DNA of 64,000 nt from Ricinus communis (lineage: Eukaryota; Streptophyta; Magnoliopsida; Malpighiales; Euphorbiaceae), in contig NC_063261.1 of assembly GCF_019578655.1 (NCBI RefSeq), positions 18,776,216-18,840,215 of the forward strand, read 5' to 3'. The notes beneath the pieces are model-generated. The model ran no database searches. It had not been told where the DNA came from and saw only the letters and a program-made list of their open reading frames with translations. Position 1 is the first letter of the stretch. Each line of letters starts with the position of its first letter. This document shows, in pieces, positions 1 through 11,720 of the stretch. Both the position numbers and the translations under genes were made by a program.

Positions 1-129
1 TGGTGGTTTCCTGGACCTTACGTTTCTGGGGCAGCTAAGAACTTCAGGGTGAGCTCAATATCAGACATTTAGAATATGTGAGCGACTCAGAAGATGCATT
101 GAGTGCTAGATTAGCTGAGAAAAACAATC

Positions 130-890
130 TTGATTCCCTCTAGTTTTGCTGCTTTAATCTTGGGGAACTGTGAGCTACCATACCCAAATCATGGACATGT
201 CATTCTGGCAGAGCCTTCATGGATCTTGTTCTATCGAATTAGTAGCTCCGAGATTTGTTGTTTGGTTGACGTACCAGCAGGCCAAAAACTACCATCCATT
301 TCAAATGGTGAAATGGTTAACTATTTGAAATCTGTGGTGGCTCCCCAGGCATTCAAAGTTGGTTTGGCATACTAGTTTATGTGTGCAGAATCATCTCCTG
401 TGATTCTTTAGACTTATCAGGTGTCTGCATGTTTCAGATTCCCCTAGAGCTATCAGAGGCTTTCATTTCTGCTATTAACAAAGGAAAGACAAGAACAATA
501 CGAAAAATAGAAGTATGTCTGCTGCTCCGCATCCCATTTCAATTCTTATAACAACAGATTTAGCAAAAAAGTCAGCAGCAGAATTGATATACGGTCCTGA
601 CGCAATGGCCCTATTGCATTACTCTCGGGTCTTAACCCTCGCCCATTCAGCTTGGTTATCCACTTCTTCGCTGTGGCTATATATGGTGTCGGCCGCCTGA
701 TATTTCCATTGCCTTCAATTAACGTCTCTTTCTCAATGCACATCCATTAGTTTCCGCTTGAGTTAATTGATATATGGCTATACCTTATGATAATTATACA
801 AGTTTTCCTTCCTTAGGTTGCATCTGGAATCATTTTTCCACACTAAAAGCGGAAGGAGTTAGTAAATGTTCGTCCCCAAAACCCTGTCAG
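130..890 (+). pseudogene. SQE: Squalene epoxidase (SQE) 3' gene remnant, unprocessed pseudogene
   Basis: Squalene epoxidase converts squalene to 2,3-oxidosqualene on the ER membrane in sterol and triterpene synthesis. Three exon-like blocks match the C-terminal half of plant SQE. At 130-348 the translation contains NHGHVILAEP, CLVDVP and SISNGEMVNYLKSVVAPQ. At 438-720, after a TTTCAG acceptor, it reads ELSEAFISAINKGKTRT, then AAPHP, then jumps to LNPRP and HFFAVAIYGVGRL. At 817-890, after another AG acceptor, it reads VASGIIFP and hits a stop. Between AAPHP and GPDAMALL the conserved GDAFNMRHPLTGGG FAD-binding segment is missing, and frames shift within the second block. The donor after VVAPQ is GC-like, not GT. 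Intron positions survive, so this is a decayed genomic copy and not a retrocopy. It cannot encode an active enzyme. The 5' half of the gene would lie left of the window or is lost. Confidence 0.87.
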
Positions 891-2329
891 CACATTGTAG
901 ATCTCAAACTGTTTGAAAGCAAGAAATTTTGCAAATGAAACTTGGAAGCATAGCATTTTTTAACTGATAAAATCACAACTTGATATTAGCTTACTAACAT
1001 ATTTTCTTGAGCTGAAACACAAATTTCCAAGATGTGTTTTACAGTTTACAAAATTACATTGTTCGTACATTCTATTCAAGAGAGGAAAACAAATCCAATT
1101 TGATCTAACCATTTTAATCTGTAATTGCTAATGCATGGTTCAATGATTAGCATTTTCATTGACCCAAACAGGATCACAGGCGAATTCTCTTGTTAATTTT
1201 TTTTTTGTAGTATTACACTATCATTATGATCAAATTTCAGAAATCGTACTAAGTTCTTTGTTAAATCAAATACACCATATCTATATCATTCCAAGTTAAT
1301 TAAAAGATTTGTAAAGGAAAAAAAGAAACATTCATCTTTGTGATTAGGCTTCAAATCCCTTGAACTGCTTTAGAAACAATAGTCTTCCAAGTGAACAAGC
1401 AAGAAAAACTGCTTTGCATGTGTTTCATCATCTTCTACGTCCAATATTTTCCCCTTGGCAAAGCCCCCTTCCCCACAAATAGAATTCGACAAATCAGTTG
1501 AGACCCACTTCATATGTGATTCGGCCACCTATGCCTTGGAATCCCCATATCTCACCCTCAAATCTCACCTTCCACAATCTAGAGCTCTCGGGTATCAACA
1601 CATATAACCCACTTCAATTCCCTTATATTCTAATAGCCAAAAGACCAAAGGGCAGACGAGATGAATTAGATTAACTCAAGATAGTGAGAAGAACACCTTG
1701 ATTCGACAGGAGGATACGAGACTTTTGGTGAGAGCACAATATTGCTATAATGCTAACCATGAAACATTCTCCATGTAATATTTGTTTAGGCCGTGGTTGA
1801 GTTCATGGTTAGAAAATCATGAAAAAGTTCAGGCAGGCCGTTGCTAGAGTCCATATAAGAATCCTTTTAATTTAGGATTCTCATATATTCCTTCCTCCTT
1901 TTAGCTCCTGTTGGATCTGCACCTTTGTTTCAGGACTGAGAAAGGTGCATCAAGCCTCAACAGTATATCACTATAGAATAAATATTTAAAAGAAGTTAGA
2001 AAATTGAAACAGGTTTCACACATTGCCAACAAAAGAAATAGGCCAAGTGGATCATATGAAAAAAAAAAAACAAGCAAAATCTTTACTAATAGACATTGTG
2101 GTTAGCTTCTTGCCTGAAAGAAGGCATGTAAGGAGTGAGAGTCAAGCTGAATTGCCATGAACAACGACCCGATTCTAATTTGGATTGCCACAATTGACAA
2201 CCCTGAATATGTTAATATTGTATTTTCTTCCCTTCTTTTATTTTTTTCTTTCATTTGTGTGTTTGTTTCCTTAACACTTAGATATCCTAAAAGATGTGGC
2301 ATTTATATACAAGTGAAAAGAGAGAGAAG
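891..2329. repeat. Downstream spacer of tandem unit 1
   Basis: This non-coding stretch recurs downstream of the other SQE remnants. Blocks near 1,207 (GTATTACACTATCATTATGA), 1,660-1,810, 1,950-2,010 and 2,105-2,240 (GCCTGAAAGAAGGCATG) reappear in the same order near 12,590-13,430, 9,590-9,960, 19,805-20,340 and 22,460-23,580. No convincing gene was seen; short ORFs here look incidental. Confidence 0.75.
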
Positions 2330-2510
2330 GTAATAAATAACAAAATCTTATTACAAGAATATAAATATCTAAATGAATCTAAAATCATTATGGTAAAAAC
2401 TATTACAGATTCCATCATAATAATTCTAGATTATTGTAGATTTTGTTATAATGATTTTAGATTCATTTAGATATTTTTAATCTTATAATGAGATTTTTTT
2501 ATTTATTATA
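2330..2510. mobile_element. Fold-back MITE, copy in unit 1
   Basis: A palindromic element of about 180 bp. The left arm contains AAATATCTAAATGAATCTAA and the right arm contains its reverse complement, ending in ATAATGAGATTTTTTTATTT. The same element lies at the equivalent place in other tandem units (10,013, 20,388, 23,635), so it inserted before the array was amplified. It has no coding capacity. Confidence 0.7.
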
Positions 2511-3800
2511 TTTTATTGGGGTAATACAATGTAGCACAGTGCATATTTAAACACTTGAATTTTATTCATTTAATCATTTTAACATATTAACTTTCAGGTT
2601 TAACCTGACAAACACTTAAATTTTATTTTTATAATCCTAAACACTTTTAGTTTTTATTTTAATCTAACAGACACCCGAACTATGTCTAATGATAATATTA
2701 AAACACCTGCGCATTATACACATGAACATATTGAATGAAATCATCTGTCAAAAAGTGTTTAAATATCACAAAAAATACATATTGAGATGCGTATTAAGTT
2801 AAAGCGAAAATTAAGGTATTAAAGTGATGAAATTATTAGAGTTCACTTGTTCAAATATGTATTTGCCTTACAACGTCAATATCACACGAAGTCTTTGTTT
2901 TGTAAAATGGATTACATGTAACATCTGGGTGTTTCTTAAATTAATTTCAAAGTTGAAGGCTAATTAAATTGAAATAGACAGAATTTGTAAAAGAACTTTA
3001 AATTAGTAGTGATAAACTAATAAGGTTGTGAATTTAAAAGAAGTTCAGTTTTACCATATTTGTTGTGTTAAACATGAATATAGCTATCATTTATTTCAGA
3101 TAAATAAGGCCAAATGTGTATTTATGCTTATGAACTTTAATAATTTAGTCAATGTCATATATTCTAACTAACACCTAAATTTATTTTTTTTTTGTCATAT
3201 TTTCGTACTTTTTGACAATGTGTCTTCGTTCAATACATTCATATATATATATATATATATTGTATGAAAGGTGTTTAGATATTGCCAAAAAAAGAAAGTT
3301 CAAGTGCATGTTAGGTTAAATTAAAAGTTAAAAGTTTTTAGATATCAAAAAAAATAAAATTTAGGTGTCTATTTAGTTAAATCGAAAATTAAAGTATTAA
3401 ATTGACTAATTGACATAATTTCAGAGGTATAAATATATAAAACAATGTGCTAAATATTGTTTAATCAAAATGTCCTATGTTTCATATTCAAAACCTTTAA
3501 GGAGTTGGGTAAACACTAATAATGTCATCTGAAGTGGATTAAACATGATAGTATCCTCATTATTTTGATAGACATATATATTCAAAAAAATCCCATGAAC
3601 CATCATTTCAAGAGGTAAAAAGTTTAGAAATGTAAAACCTAAAAAACTAATAATAATCTCATGATAATATTACTTCATGTTTTAAGAAAATCACAAAATA
3701 GAACAAACTGGTAAAATAACTTTAGAAACTATACCTTAGAAAATGGCAAAAGATAATATATTAATATACTTACAATTTAGATAAAATTTATTTATATATG
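2511..3800. other. AT-rich spacer of unit 1
   Basis: No gene is recognisable. The stretch is AT-rich, with poly-A/T runs and a (TA)10 microsatellite at 3,241-3,260. Parts near 2,890-3,080 match 10,150-10,330 and 20,630-20,830 in the other tandem units. Confidence 0.6.
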
Positions 3801-3802
3801 CA

Positions 3803-4332
3803 ATGTTATCAGAACCGACCAACTCATGGAGGAAGTAATTTGAGATTCAATCGGTCTAACCATTGAATCAATAGTTGAACCACTAGTTTTTAAATATTAA
3901 TAATAATTAATGAATAATTAACGACGATAATAGAAATAATAACAAAAATAATTCCATAAGAAATTATATTCACGATGTAGATGTATACTAAACTTCAAAA
4001 ATTTAAGGTTCTTTTGTCTTATATAATTTCAAATTAATAAATAATTAATAACTTAGTTTTTTATTTTTTTGTGAAAAGATGAAGATATTCTTTATTTATT
4101 AATTTAAAATATTCTTTTAAGAAATTTAAAAACTTTTTATTTTGAATGTTTTGACCAACTCGGTTCATTACTATCTATGCGGATCTTACAGTTTACAACA
4201 AGTCTTATGGGTTTTAACTAGTTTCAACGATTTTTTTGCTCATTTGGGTTTTTAATTGAACCGACCCTTTTGTTCTTCACAGGTCACAGTTTAATTAGTT
4301 CAACTGGTGGGTCAGTTCAATTCTGATAGCAT
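3803..4332. mobile_element. Putative non-autonomous DNA transposon with short inverted ends
   Basis: The left end reads ATGTTATCAGAACCGACC. The reverse complement of the right end starts ATGCTATCAGAATTGAACTG, giving imperfect inverted ends of about 12 bp around roughly 530 bp. The inside is rich in GGTT/AACC-type words (AACCGACC, TTGAACC) and contains no ORF. I could not find a clear target-site duplication, so the family is unassigned. Confidence 0.4.
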
Positions 4333-5129
4333 ATGATATATGTGAGCCACTGAATTTTAACTTTGATTATATACAAAATCTTAAAGATTTAGTTTAAATT
4401 TCCTTACTCCAATATTGATCTTCGTAATTTAATATTATATCATTTCGATTTGTAAGAAAAATATTTACTTTTCTTTATGCAAGTTGTAAGTTGAAGCCGA
4501 AAGAATTTTACCTTTTTCTCTATGCAAGTTGGAAATTCAAAAAAAAATAGATAAAAGTTTAGAATTGAAAAGACTAAGAATCCCTTGTAAATTAGGAAGG
4601 AGGACATTTCTCACATATAATTAAGTCAATAAATTTCACTTAACACTTGAAAGGATCCACTAACATGTCAAATCTTCTCATATTTACTCAAAAGAAAGAA
4701 AATATCTTCAATAATCATTAATTGTCATTGAATCTACCTTATATACAAAAAAAAAAAAAAAAAAAAACTAAGACTATTTTTCATATTATATTTTATTGAA
4801 ATGAATTTTTAAAAATTTTCTAGAATTCAATTAAAAATTCAAAATTTATATATTTAGTTGAAGTAAAAATTAATTTAGAATTCTACTTAATTAAATTTAT
4901 AAAATTAGCAATAATTAAATTAAATTCTAATAAAATAAATAAATTTCACATGTCTAAGCAAGCTAATATATTTTTATAAGACTAAAATGCTCCTTTCAAT
5001 ATTATTTAATGCAACGTACATATGAAATTTATTTACAAATAAAATAAATTTTATAAGAATTTCAACTAAATATAATATCAGTAATACTTTAAGATTTTAA
5101 TTAATTAACTATTTCATTCTGGTGTGCAA
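4333..5129. other. AT-rich spacer, end of unit 1
   Basis: Non-coding. It has a poly-A run at about 4,747-4,767. The block at 4,380-5,125 matches the spacers at 20,990-21,720 and 24,500-25,190 in units 3 and 4. The pararetrovirus interrupts the unit at its right end. Confidence 0.6.
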
Positions 5130-5440
5130 GATCCTCAGACGAGGCAAGTACAGAGCATACACTTGTTAAATCTTAAAATGAAAATGGAAAATAAGAGATA
5201 ATAACAAATTCTTTCTTATTGATGGATGAAAAAATATACAAACTTTAAAATAAAAGCTTTAAAATGAAAGCTTTAAACAAAAGAAATATAACTTACAAGA
5301 GTAGTTGAATACAAGAGGAATGTGGTTTCTCATTATCACTCTCACACTCTCTTTTCTCACTATATTTATAATGGTATGACTTGAAGAATACAAGAGTTTC
5401 TTGTTATTTTTTAGTCTGTCTTCTTCTTTGGTGGCTCCTC

Positions 5441-5558
5441 TATTTATAAAGGTCTTCAGCTTTGAGGCTCCATAATTGTTACTTTGGATGCTCTTCATAA
5501 TGGAGTGAGGGGCTCCACATCTTTTGGATGCTTTTGATAATGGAGTGAGGGGCTCCAT
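5441..5558 (-). promoter_or_regulatory. Pararetroviral promoter with TATA box and two 35-bp upstream repeats
   Basis: On the minus strand a TATA box (TTTATAAATA, 5,441-5,450) lies 34 bp downstream of two direct repeats at 5,484-5,518 and 5,524-5,558. The repeats have a 40-bp period and few differences. Each contains TGGAG..CTCCA inverted arms. A third, partial match (GAGGCTCCATA) sits at 5,464-5,474. The position after the last viral ORF is where caulimovirids carry their pregenomic RNA promoter. Activity is unknown. Confidence 0.6.
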
Positions 5559-5804
5559 GTATTTTGCAGGAGTTGTCTGTCACGTTTCAACAGTGAGGAA
5601 TCTTTTACTTTAAAAAAATAATGGTGCAGAGTCTTTAGTCTTCTTTCTTTTCTTTTTAAAAGGACCTTCTTTTTTTTATTGGGCATTTGGCCTATTACAT
5701 AATTATTTTGGGCTGCTATTTCTGGTTTTCAACCCAAGGGCTTTACAATGATATTATTTGATAGGCTTAAATATCCCAAAACAGTTATTTTCATTCGAGT
5801 CACC

Positions 5805-7216
5805 ATCTAGATCAATTGTTGTGAGCTGGTGCTAGAAGAGGAAGTTGAAGCTTTAGATTTTCCTTTTGAAGAGGCGGTTTCTGACAACTGTTTAATCAAT
5901 TATAAGAAGTCTTCTTCTGTCTGAGCCGCCGCTAGCTTTGGAATAATGAAAGACTTATGTGCCCGGAAAGTAGTATGTTCTTTCGGAGGTGGCAAAAAGC
6001 TATACTTTGAAAGAAAACTTTGTACCATCTTTAAAGATAATTTTTCTTGGTGGTTAAATTTATCGCACCATTTATCTTTGAATCTTCGGGCAAGGATGGT
6101 TTCTCCATCTGCTGCTTGGTTAAAATGGAAGTACCATACACATACCCAGGGGAGAAAGAAGTTTGAACAAAATAAAAGTAAGGGGGGAAAACGTCTTTAT
6201 ATTTTGTTTGGTTTATAATGAGCTTTGAATAGATTAAACAAAGGTAGAACTTCTGGAATTATAGTCTCTGGAATATTGCCATAAAAATTCCACCATTGTT
6301 TGAACCAATATGAGATTTTTGAAGTTTGGATTGTGCTTGTGTCGAAGTAGAAAAGCCAAGAATGGCTTTGTCCTTCGTTTTGTAAAAGAAAGGTATTAAA
6401 CCAAGCTTGTTGGTAATCCCAATAGTTAAAAGAAGTATTTAGGCTTGATGCGTAGGTGCTTTGGAGAGAAGTTGGAAAAGATCTTGATGAATGTAAATCC
6501 ATTCCCTAATCTGAAGGGTGGAGGATTCTTTGGATTGTGCATATGGAATATGCAGGGTCTTTGTGGTCTTTATGCTTTTTAAAGTATTTGAATTTTGCAG
6601 AACCAGTTACCTCGAGGATAGACTGGTAGTAAGATTGGGGCTTTGATATATTCCAGGGTTTAAAGTACCATCCTGGAGGGAAAATTTTTGAAACTAGTTT
6701 TGAGGGGCTTTTTGTACAGAATCCTTACTTAATAGTTAAAATGCTTTTAAAATCTTGCTTTTCTATATACTCATTGGTTTTGAAAAGTTTTGTTTGGGAT
6801 AAAACTATTTCTTGTGAGTTAGGCTTTGAAATACTTTGAGAGCTCTGAGATAGGTTTTGAGGGAAAATTGCTATCTCAGGTTTTGAAAAAGGGATAGAAA
6901 GTATACCTTTACCTTTGTTGGAAGAGGAGGATGTCTTTGGAGAGGATGTCTTTGGAAAGACTTCGGGGTAAAGTTCTACTACTTGCTTCGAATATTCTTT
7001 GACCAGCTTTAAAAATTTGGGAGTTTGCTGTGCAAGCCACTCCTGAATATGGAATTGCTTTTGGGCTCGGTCTTCTTTCATTTCTTCCTGGATGATTTCA
7101 GTCCAGGTTCTAATAGGCTTTGAAGAAGAGGGTAAAGTCTCCTTTTTCGGGCTTTGAACGGCTTTTATTGGCTTTTCCTCTTTGTCTTTTGCTCTCGATT
7201 TTCTTGGCATTATCAC
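5805..7216 (-). pseudogene. Pararetroviral downstream ORF of unknown function, broken
   Basis: It starts at an ATG (7,216 or 7,210) overlapping the end of the RNase H region. The first block (to 6,725) gives 163 residues with a basic start (MPRKSRAKDKEEK), a segment WTEIIQEEMKEDRAQKQFHI and a Ser/Lys-rich tail. After a stop, the reading resumes with WYFKPWNISKPQSYYQSILE and a Trp/Tyr-rich block at 6,502-6,197 (YWDYQQAWFNTF, WFKQWWNFYG). A third block runs to about 5,805 and ends Ser-rich. At least two frame breaks are present. The product has no function I can name; position and composition suit the accessory ORF of florendovirus-like genomes. Confidence 0.55.
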
Positions 7217-7229
7217 TCCTGTTTTTGAA

Positions 7230-8420
7230 GGAACTCTCTGGTTAGAAAGTATGGAATTGAATTCGAATCTCCTCTTATGTATTCTATTTCAAAATCAAAA
7301 ACGGAAAGAATGGCTTGCCATCTAGCAAAAATCTGTTTGGAAGCTATATTTTGAACATCTTTTTATAATACTTCTTTCGCGGATTTACAATCAATCCTTA
7401 AAAGAAATTTTTGATTTAAAAGATCACTTTGGAATTTTGAAATGCATAAAACTATCGAAAGAATTTCTTTTTTGATAGTTAAATAATTATTTTGTGTATC
7501 ATTCCAGTGTGCATAAGTAAACTGAACAATGCATTCTTTGTTGTTTTAAACTTGTTTAAGAATTCCACCATATCCTAAATTTGATGCATCAGTTTCAACA
7601 ATTTTGAATGCAGATGGATCAGCTAGGTGTAAACATGAAATTTCAGAAACTTGTCTTTTAATGCTTTGGACAATCTTTGTATGCTCATCCGTCCATACAG
7701 GGGGATTTTTCTTTAATCTATTATGGAGGGGCTTTGCTAAACAGTTCAAATTTGGATAAAAATCGATGACATAATTTAAACTGCCAAGGAACCTTTGCAA
7801 TTGAGTTTTTTCTAAGATTATGTCTGGAAATTTTGAAGTAAAAGCTAGAGACCTTTCAATTAGGGTGATAGTTCCCCGGGAGATGTAGTGTCCAAGAAAT
7901 CTAATTTTCGTTTGGAAAAACGATATCTTAGACTTTGAAACTACTAGACCATTTTTCCTAACAACATAGAAAAATGTCTCTAAATATTTGAAATGTTGCT
8001 TTAGAGAATTTGAAACTATTAACACATCATCGATATAGACAATGCAAAACTTTGAATAAGAATTAAAAATATCATTCATAATTTTTTGAAATTCCGAATG
8101 AGCATTTTTTAATCCGAAAGGCATTACATTCCATTCATACTGGCCAAATGGAACTGTAAATGCAGTTTTGTACCGGTCTTTAGGATGAATCTGGATTTGC
8201 CAAAATCCTGATTTCATATCAAACTTTGAAAAAATAAAAGCAGAATGAAGCTTTTAAAGAAGATCTTTTTTGTTTAGAATGGGATATCTAATCCATTTTA
8301 GAACTTTATTCAAAGGTTTATAGACCAACCTAGGTGTTCCTCTTTTTATCTCACTATTTTTGTTGATATAGAAGGCTGCACACGATCAGAGGGATCTGGA
8401 TTTGTTAATCAAACCCTTTT
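7230..8420 (-). pseudogene. Pararetroviral reverse transcriptase-RNase H region
   Basis: The longest open block (8,217-7,546, 223 codons) holds classic RT motifs: KSGFWQIQIHPKDRYKTAF, PFGQYEWNVMPFGLKNA, and the catalytic YIDD box at about 8,037-8,026, followed by FLGHYIS and LQRFLGSLNY. Upstream to 8,420, with frame breaks, are SCAAFYINKNSEI and RLVYKPLNKVLKWIRYPI of the RT finger region. Downstream, in other frames, RNase H is recognisable by HWNDTQNNYLTIKKEIL, RWQAILSVFDFEIEYIRG and a final FLTREF. Compared with caulimovirid RT-RH, length and order are normal, but the chain is split by several stops and shifts and is dead. Confidence 0.85.
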
Positions 8421-8676
8421 GCTCTAAATCTTTTATCTCTACTCTACAATGGCTTTCTAAGGTTTCATTCATTTGGATGGATCTGGCTTTGATAGGGATT
8501 TATTTGTCACAAAAATCTTTTTTATATGGTAAATCCACCATATGCTATTTTCTTTTCCAAAAAGCATTAGGAAGATGAGAACAAACTTCTTTTTCAATCT
8601 TATTTTGCAAATCAGAAATTTTCCTTTGGATAAACTCATTTTGCAATTGGCTTTGAATTCTTTTTAAACTCATATC

Positions 8677-9010
8677 TTATTTTATTTGAAAAAGCTGGGT
8701 TTTTTTTCCTTTAATCAAAGCATTTATCTCAAAATTATAAATTGAGTGAGCTTTTATAAGATTGAGATTTCTCTTCTTGGGTTTTTCCATAAAAGGAAAA
8801 ACAATCTTTGAATCTTTAACTTTAAAAATGATACCAGCAGTAGTTACTTTAAAAGGAGTAATTAGATTGATAAAATGAGTTCCCAAAATAACAGTTTGCT
8901 GTAAATCCTTTGTAAGAATAAAAACATTTTTCTAAAGTAATATTGTTGTTTAGAATTACAGCTTCAGTTTTCCCCGCAATTCTGATCTTTGAACTATTGG
9001 CTGAAGTGAG
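8677..9010 (-). pseudogene. Pararetroviral protease-like region
   Basis: It lies just 5' of the RT on the minus strand. Readable pieces include KIRIAGKTEAVILNNNITLE (about 8,990-8,930) and, after a shift, GTHFINLITPFKVTTAGIIF (8,886-8,824), followed by a Lys-rich linker. This is the place and style of the caulimovirid aspartic protease, but the catalytic D-T/S-G triad is not visible in the surviving part. The assignment rests mainly on position. Confidence 0.45.
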
Positions 9011-9055
9011 CCTTTCTTTTGTTTCTTGATGATATCTTTTAAGAACCAGCTCAAA

Positions 9056-11570
9056 TTGATATATATAAACAACTTAAAATATTGAATATAATTAATATGA
9101 ACAAGGAAATTAAGCATTTTCTGTCATTTCATCAGTCTTATTTATATAATATGATAAAATATTTACGTATCTTATTTCTACTTTCTATCATTTCACTAAC
9201 AAAATTAAGTATTAAGTCTAAAGAAAGATTTTAGCCAACCTCTATTAAATTATAACTTTTTCGTAGTCATTAATTTTATTGAGTCCCATATAGAGAGATT
9301 TTAATATATATTACTTCTACAAACATATTAAATGGCACATTCAATGAGGAATAATTTACAAAAATACTCATGAAATAAAAATAAGCTGCAACAAACATAA
9401 TATACTGCTAGTATAACAAATACTCTTAAATAAAAGAATTGCTAAACAATTACATTAGTATCTGAAAAATTCACCTTCTACAACAATTAGAATTGAAAAC
9501 ATAATTACTTGCTTATAGTTGTTGAAAAATTATTATTTTCTTATTAATTGACTCTCAGGTCAAAATTTAGGATTCCCCTATAAATCACTTCCTCCATCTA
9601 TTTAACTCCTGTTGGATTTCCACGTCAAATCTGAAAGAAAAAAATGCATCAAGAATCAACAGTATGCCACCGTAGAATAAATATTTAAGAAAAGTTAGAA
9701 AATTGGAACAAGTTTTACATATTACCAACGAAAAATACATGCCAAATGGATCATATGGAAAAAAAAAAAAAAAAAGCAAGCAAAATCTTTACCAGTAAGT
9801 TTCTTGCATGAAAGAAGGCATGGAAGGAGTGAGACTAAATTGTCATGAAGAACGATGTAATCCTGCTATAATTTGCTGCAATGTTGACAACCCTGAATAT
9901 ATTGGTATTGCATTTTCTTTCTTCCCTTTTTTCTTTTTTATTTTTATGTCTGTTTCCTTAATATTTACATATTGAAAGATGTGACATTTACATATAAGTG
10001 AAAAGGGAAATAGAAATAAATAAGAAAATCTCATTACAAGATTGTAAATATCCAAATGAATCTAAAATTAGTTTAGATTTCATATCATAATGATTTTAAA
10101 TTTGTTTAGATATTCTATGTGAATACCATGGGTGCTTCTATCACAAAGTTTTACATAGTGGATTACATGCAACATTTGGGTGTTTGCTATAATTAATTTC
10201 AAAATTTGAGGCTAATTAAATCAAAATAGACCGAATTTATAAAAAGATTTTAAATTAGTAACTATAATTATAATAAGATTGTGAATATTAAAATGAATTT
10301 CAGGTTTATTATATGAGCTATGTGTTAAGCATAAAATATATCTATAATCCTTTGTTTCAATAAATAATTCCGTTTGCTTAAAACATGTTCGAAGAATTGT
10401 TAAACCAACAGTATTCTATCTACGTTTCATATTCAGAACCTTTGGTTCAAGGGGTTGGGTAAACAATAATGATATAGTCTGAAGTGGATTAAACATCATA
10501 ATATCTTCATTATATTCATAGACGTATATAAATTCAACGAAATCCCAGAAATATATACCATCAAGTTAGAAATGTAAAACTTAAATGTTATTCCATCTAA
10601 AGAATTTTTGAAAAAAATCACAAAGTGGTAAAATACTTTAGAAACTATACTTTAGAATAGGACAAAAGATAATATATTATTACACGTAAAAGATTAACTT
10701 TTCACAATTTAGATAAATCTATCCGTGTAAGTTTAATATTTTATAACGATATTTTAAAAATTAGTATAGATTCTCATACCTGAAGTATTTGACCTTCATG
10801 ATTTAATATCATGTCGTCCTCTATTTGTAGTAAAAAATTATCTTTCTTTACGTGAGTTGAAGGTTGAAATTGAAAAGAATTGGTCTTTTTATCTGTGCAA
10901 GTAGAAAATTAGAAAATAAATCGATAAATTTTATAATTGAAAAGACTAATTTTTTTTAAAAAAAGAATTACAAACCACGACGCATTTTGCATATAAATAA
11001 GTTATATTTAATGGATTTTGAACAAATTCGCTTATGCACCAACTTTTCTCATATTTACTCAAAAGAAAAAGAATGTCTTATTAATTTTTTATATCGGTAA
11101 GTTTACCTTAAACATAACAAATTAGAATTAGGGTTGCCATATATATAATTTTTCGATGAAATGAAATTTATAAAAAATTTATAAAATTTATATATTTACT
11201 TGAAATAAAAGTTCATTATATTTATACAATGGGTAATAACTAAAATAAATTTAGCAAAGCAAATAAGATTTCAAATGAGTTCCAAATCAGTAAGCCAGAC
11301 CAATAGATTTTTATAAAACTAACATACTTCTTTCAATATTAATAAATTTTACAAGCAAAAATAAAATTAAAAGGACTCAATAAAACAAACAAAAGTCTCA
11401 TAAAATATATAAAAAGTCTTTAATAAAACTAAAATAAAAGTGCAAGAGCTCAATAAAATAAATTAAAGTTTTAAGGTCACAGAAAAGTTTAGGGACTTAA
11501 TAATGGATTTGTCTATTATTCAACGCAACATACATACAAACTCATTTACAAAGAGTAATACAATCTAAAA
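9056..11570. repeat. End of unit 1 and tandem unit 2 spacer
   Basis: Immediately right of the pararetrovirus, 9,060-9,125 matches the end of unit 3 near 21,765-21,830. From about 9,590 the sequence follows unit 1 from about 1,890 (the TAGAATAAATATTTAAGAAA, GCATGAAAGAAGGCATGG and TTGACAACCCTGAATAT blocks). No SQE exon remains in this unit. No gene seen. Confidence 0.65.
10013..10116. mobile_element. Fold-back MITE, deleted copy in unit 2
   Basis: The left arm (AAATAAATAAGAAAATCTCA) and part of the right arm (TAATGATTTTAAATTTGTTT) of the MITE seen at 2,330 are present. The centre is deleted, leaving about 100 bp. It sits at the same relative place in the tandem unit. Confidence 0.6.
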
Positions 11571-11720
11571 CGTCTCATCTTCTCTCATTGTTTTTTATCA
11601 AAATCTTTTCTTGTGTGCCACCATTGATAATTTTTTAGATCAACGGTAATTTCTTCTTTTTAGTTATATCATTCTATTTTGATCAATAAATGCAGATCTT
11701 GCAAATTTATTTATTTATTT

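Larger units (their letters stand above)
5130..9055 (-). mobile_element. Endogenous pararetrovirus (Caulimoviridae), truncated and decayed
   Basis: Read on the minus strand, the order is protease-like region (about 9,010-8,677), reverse transcriptase (about 8,420-7,546), RNase H (about 7,545-7,230), a downstream ORF (7,216 to about 5,805), then an intergenic promoter/leader region (5,640-5,240). There is no integrase, and the RT is of caulimovirid and not Ty3 type. Movement and coat regions are absent, so the copy is 5'-truncated. RT followed by RNase H and a separate downstream ORF resembles florendoviruses, but that genus call is inference. The spacer of tandem unit 1 continues on both sides, so this is an insertion into the array. 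Frameshifts and stops throughout make it non-functional. Confidence 0.82.

Noticed and set aside
5259..5558. 99-codon ORF overlapping the pararetroviral promoter
   Set aside because: It covers the promoter repeats, the TATA box and the leader; the repeated peptide simply mirrors the DNA repeats.
7546..8217. RT domain as part of a Ty3/gypsy retrotransposon
   Set aside because: The motif set (KSGFWQ, YEWNVMPFGLKNAP-like, RNase H ending in LTREF) is caulimovirid. No integrase or LTRs flank it, and a viral-type promoter follows the last ORF.
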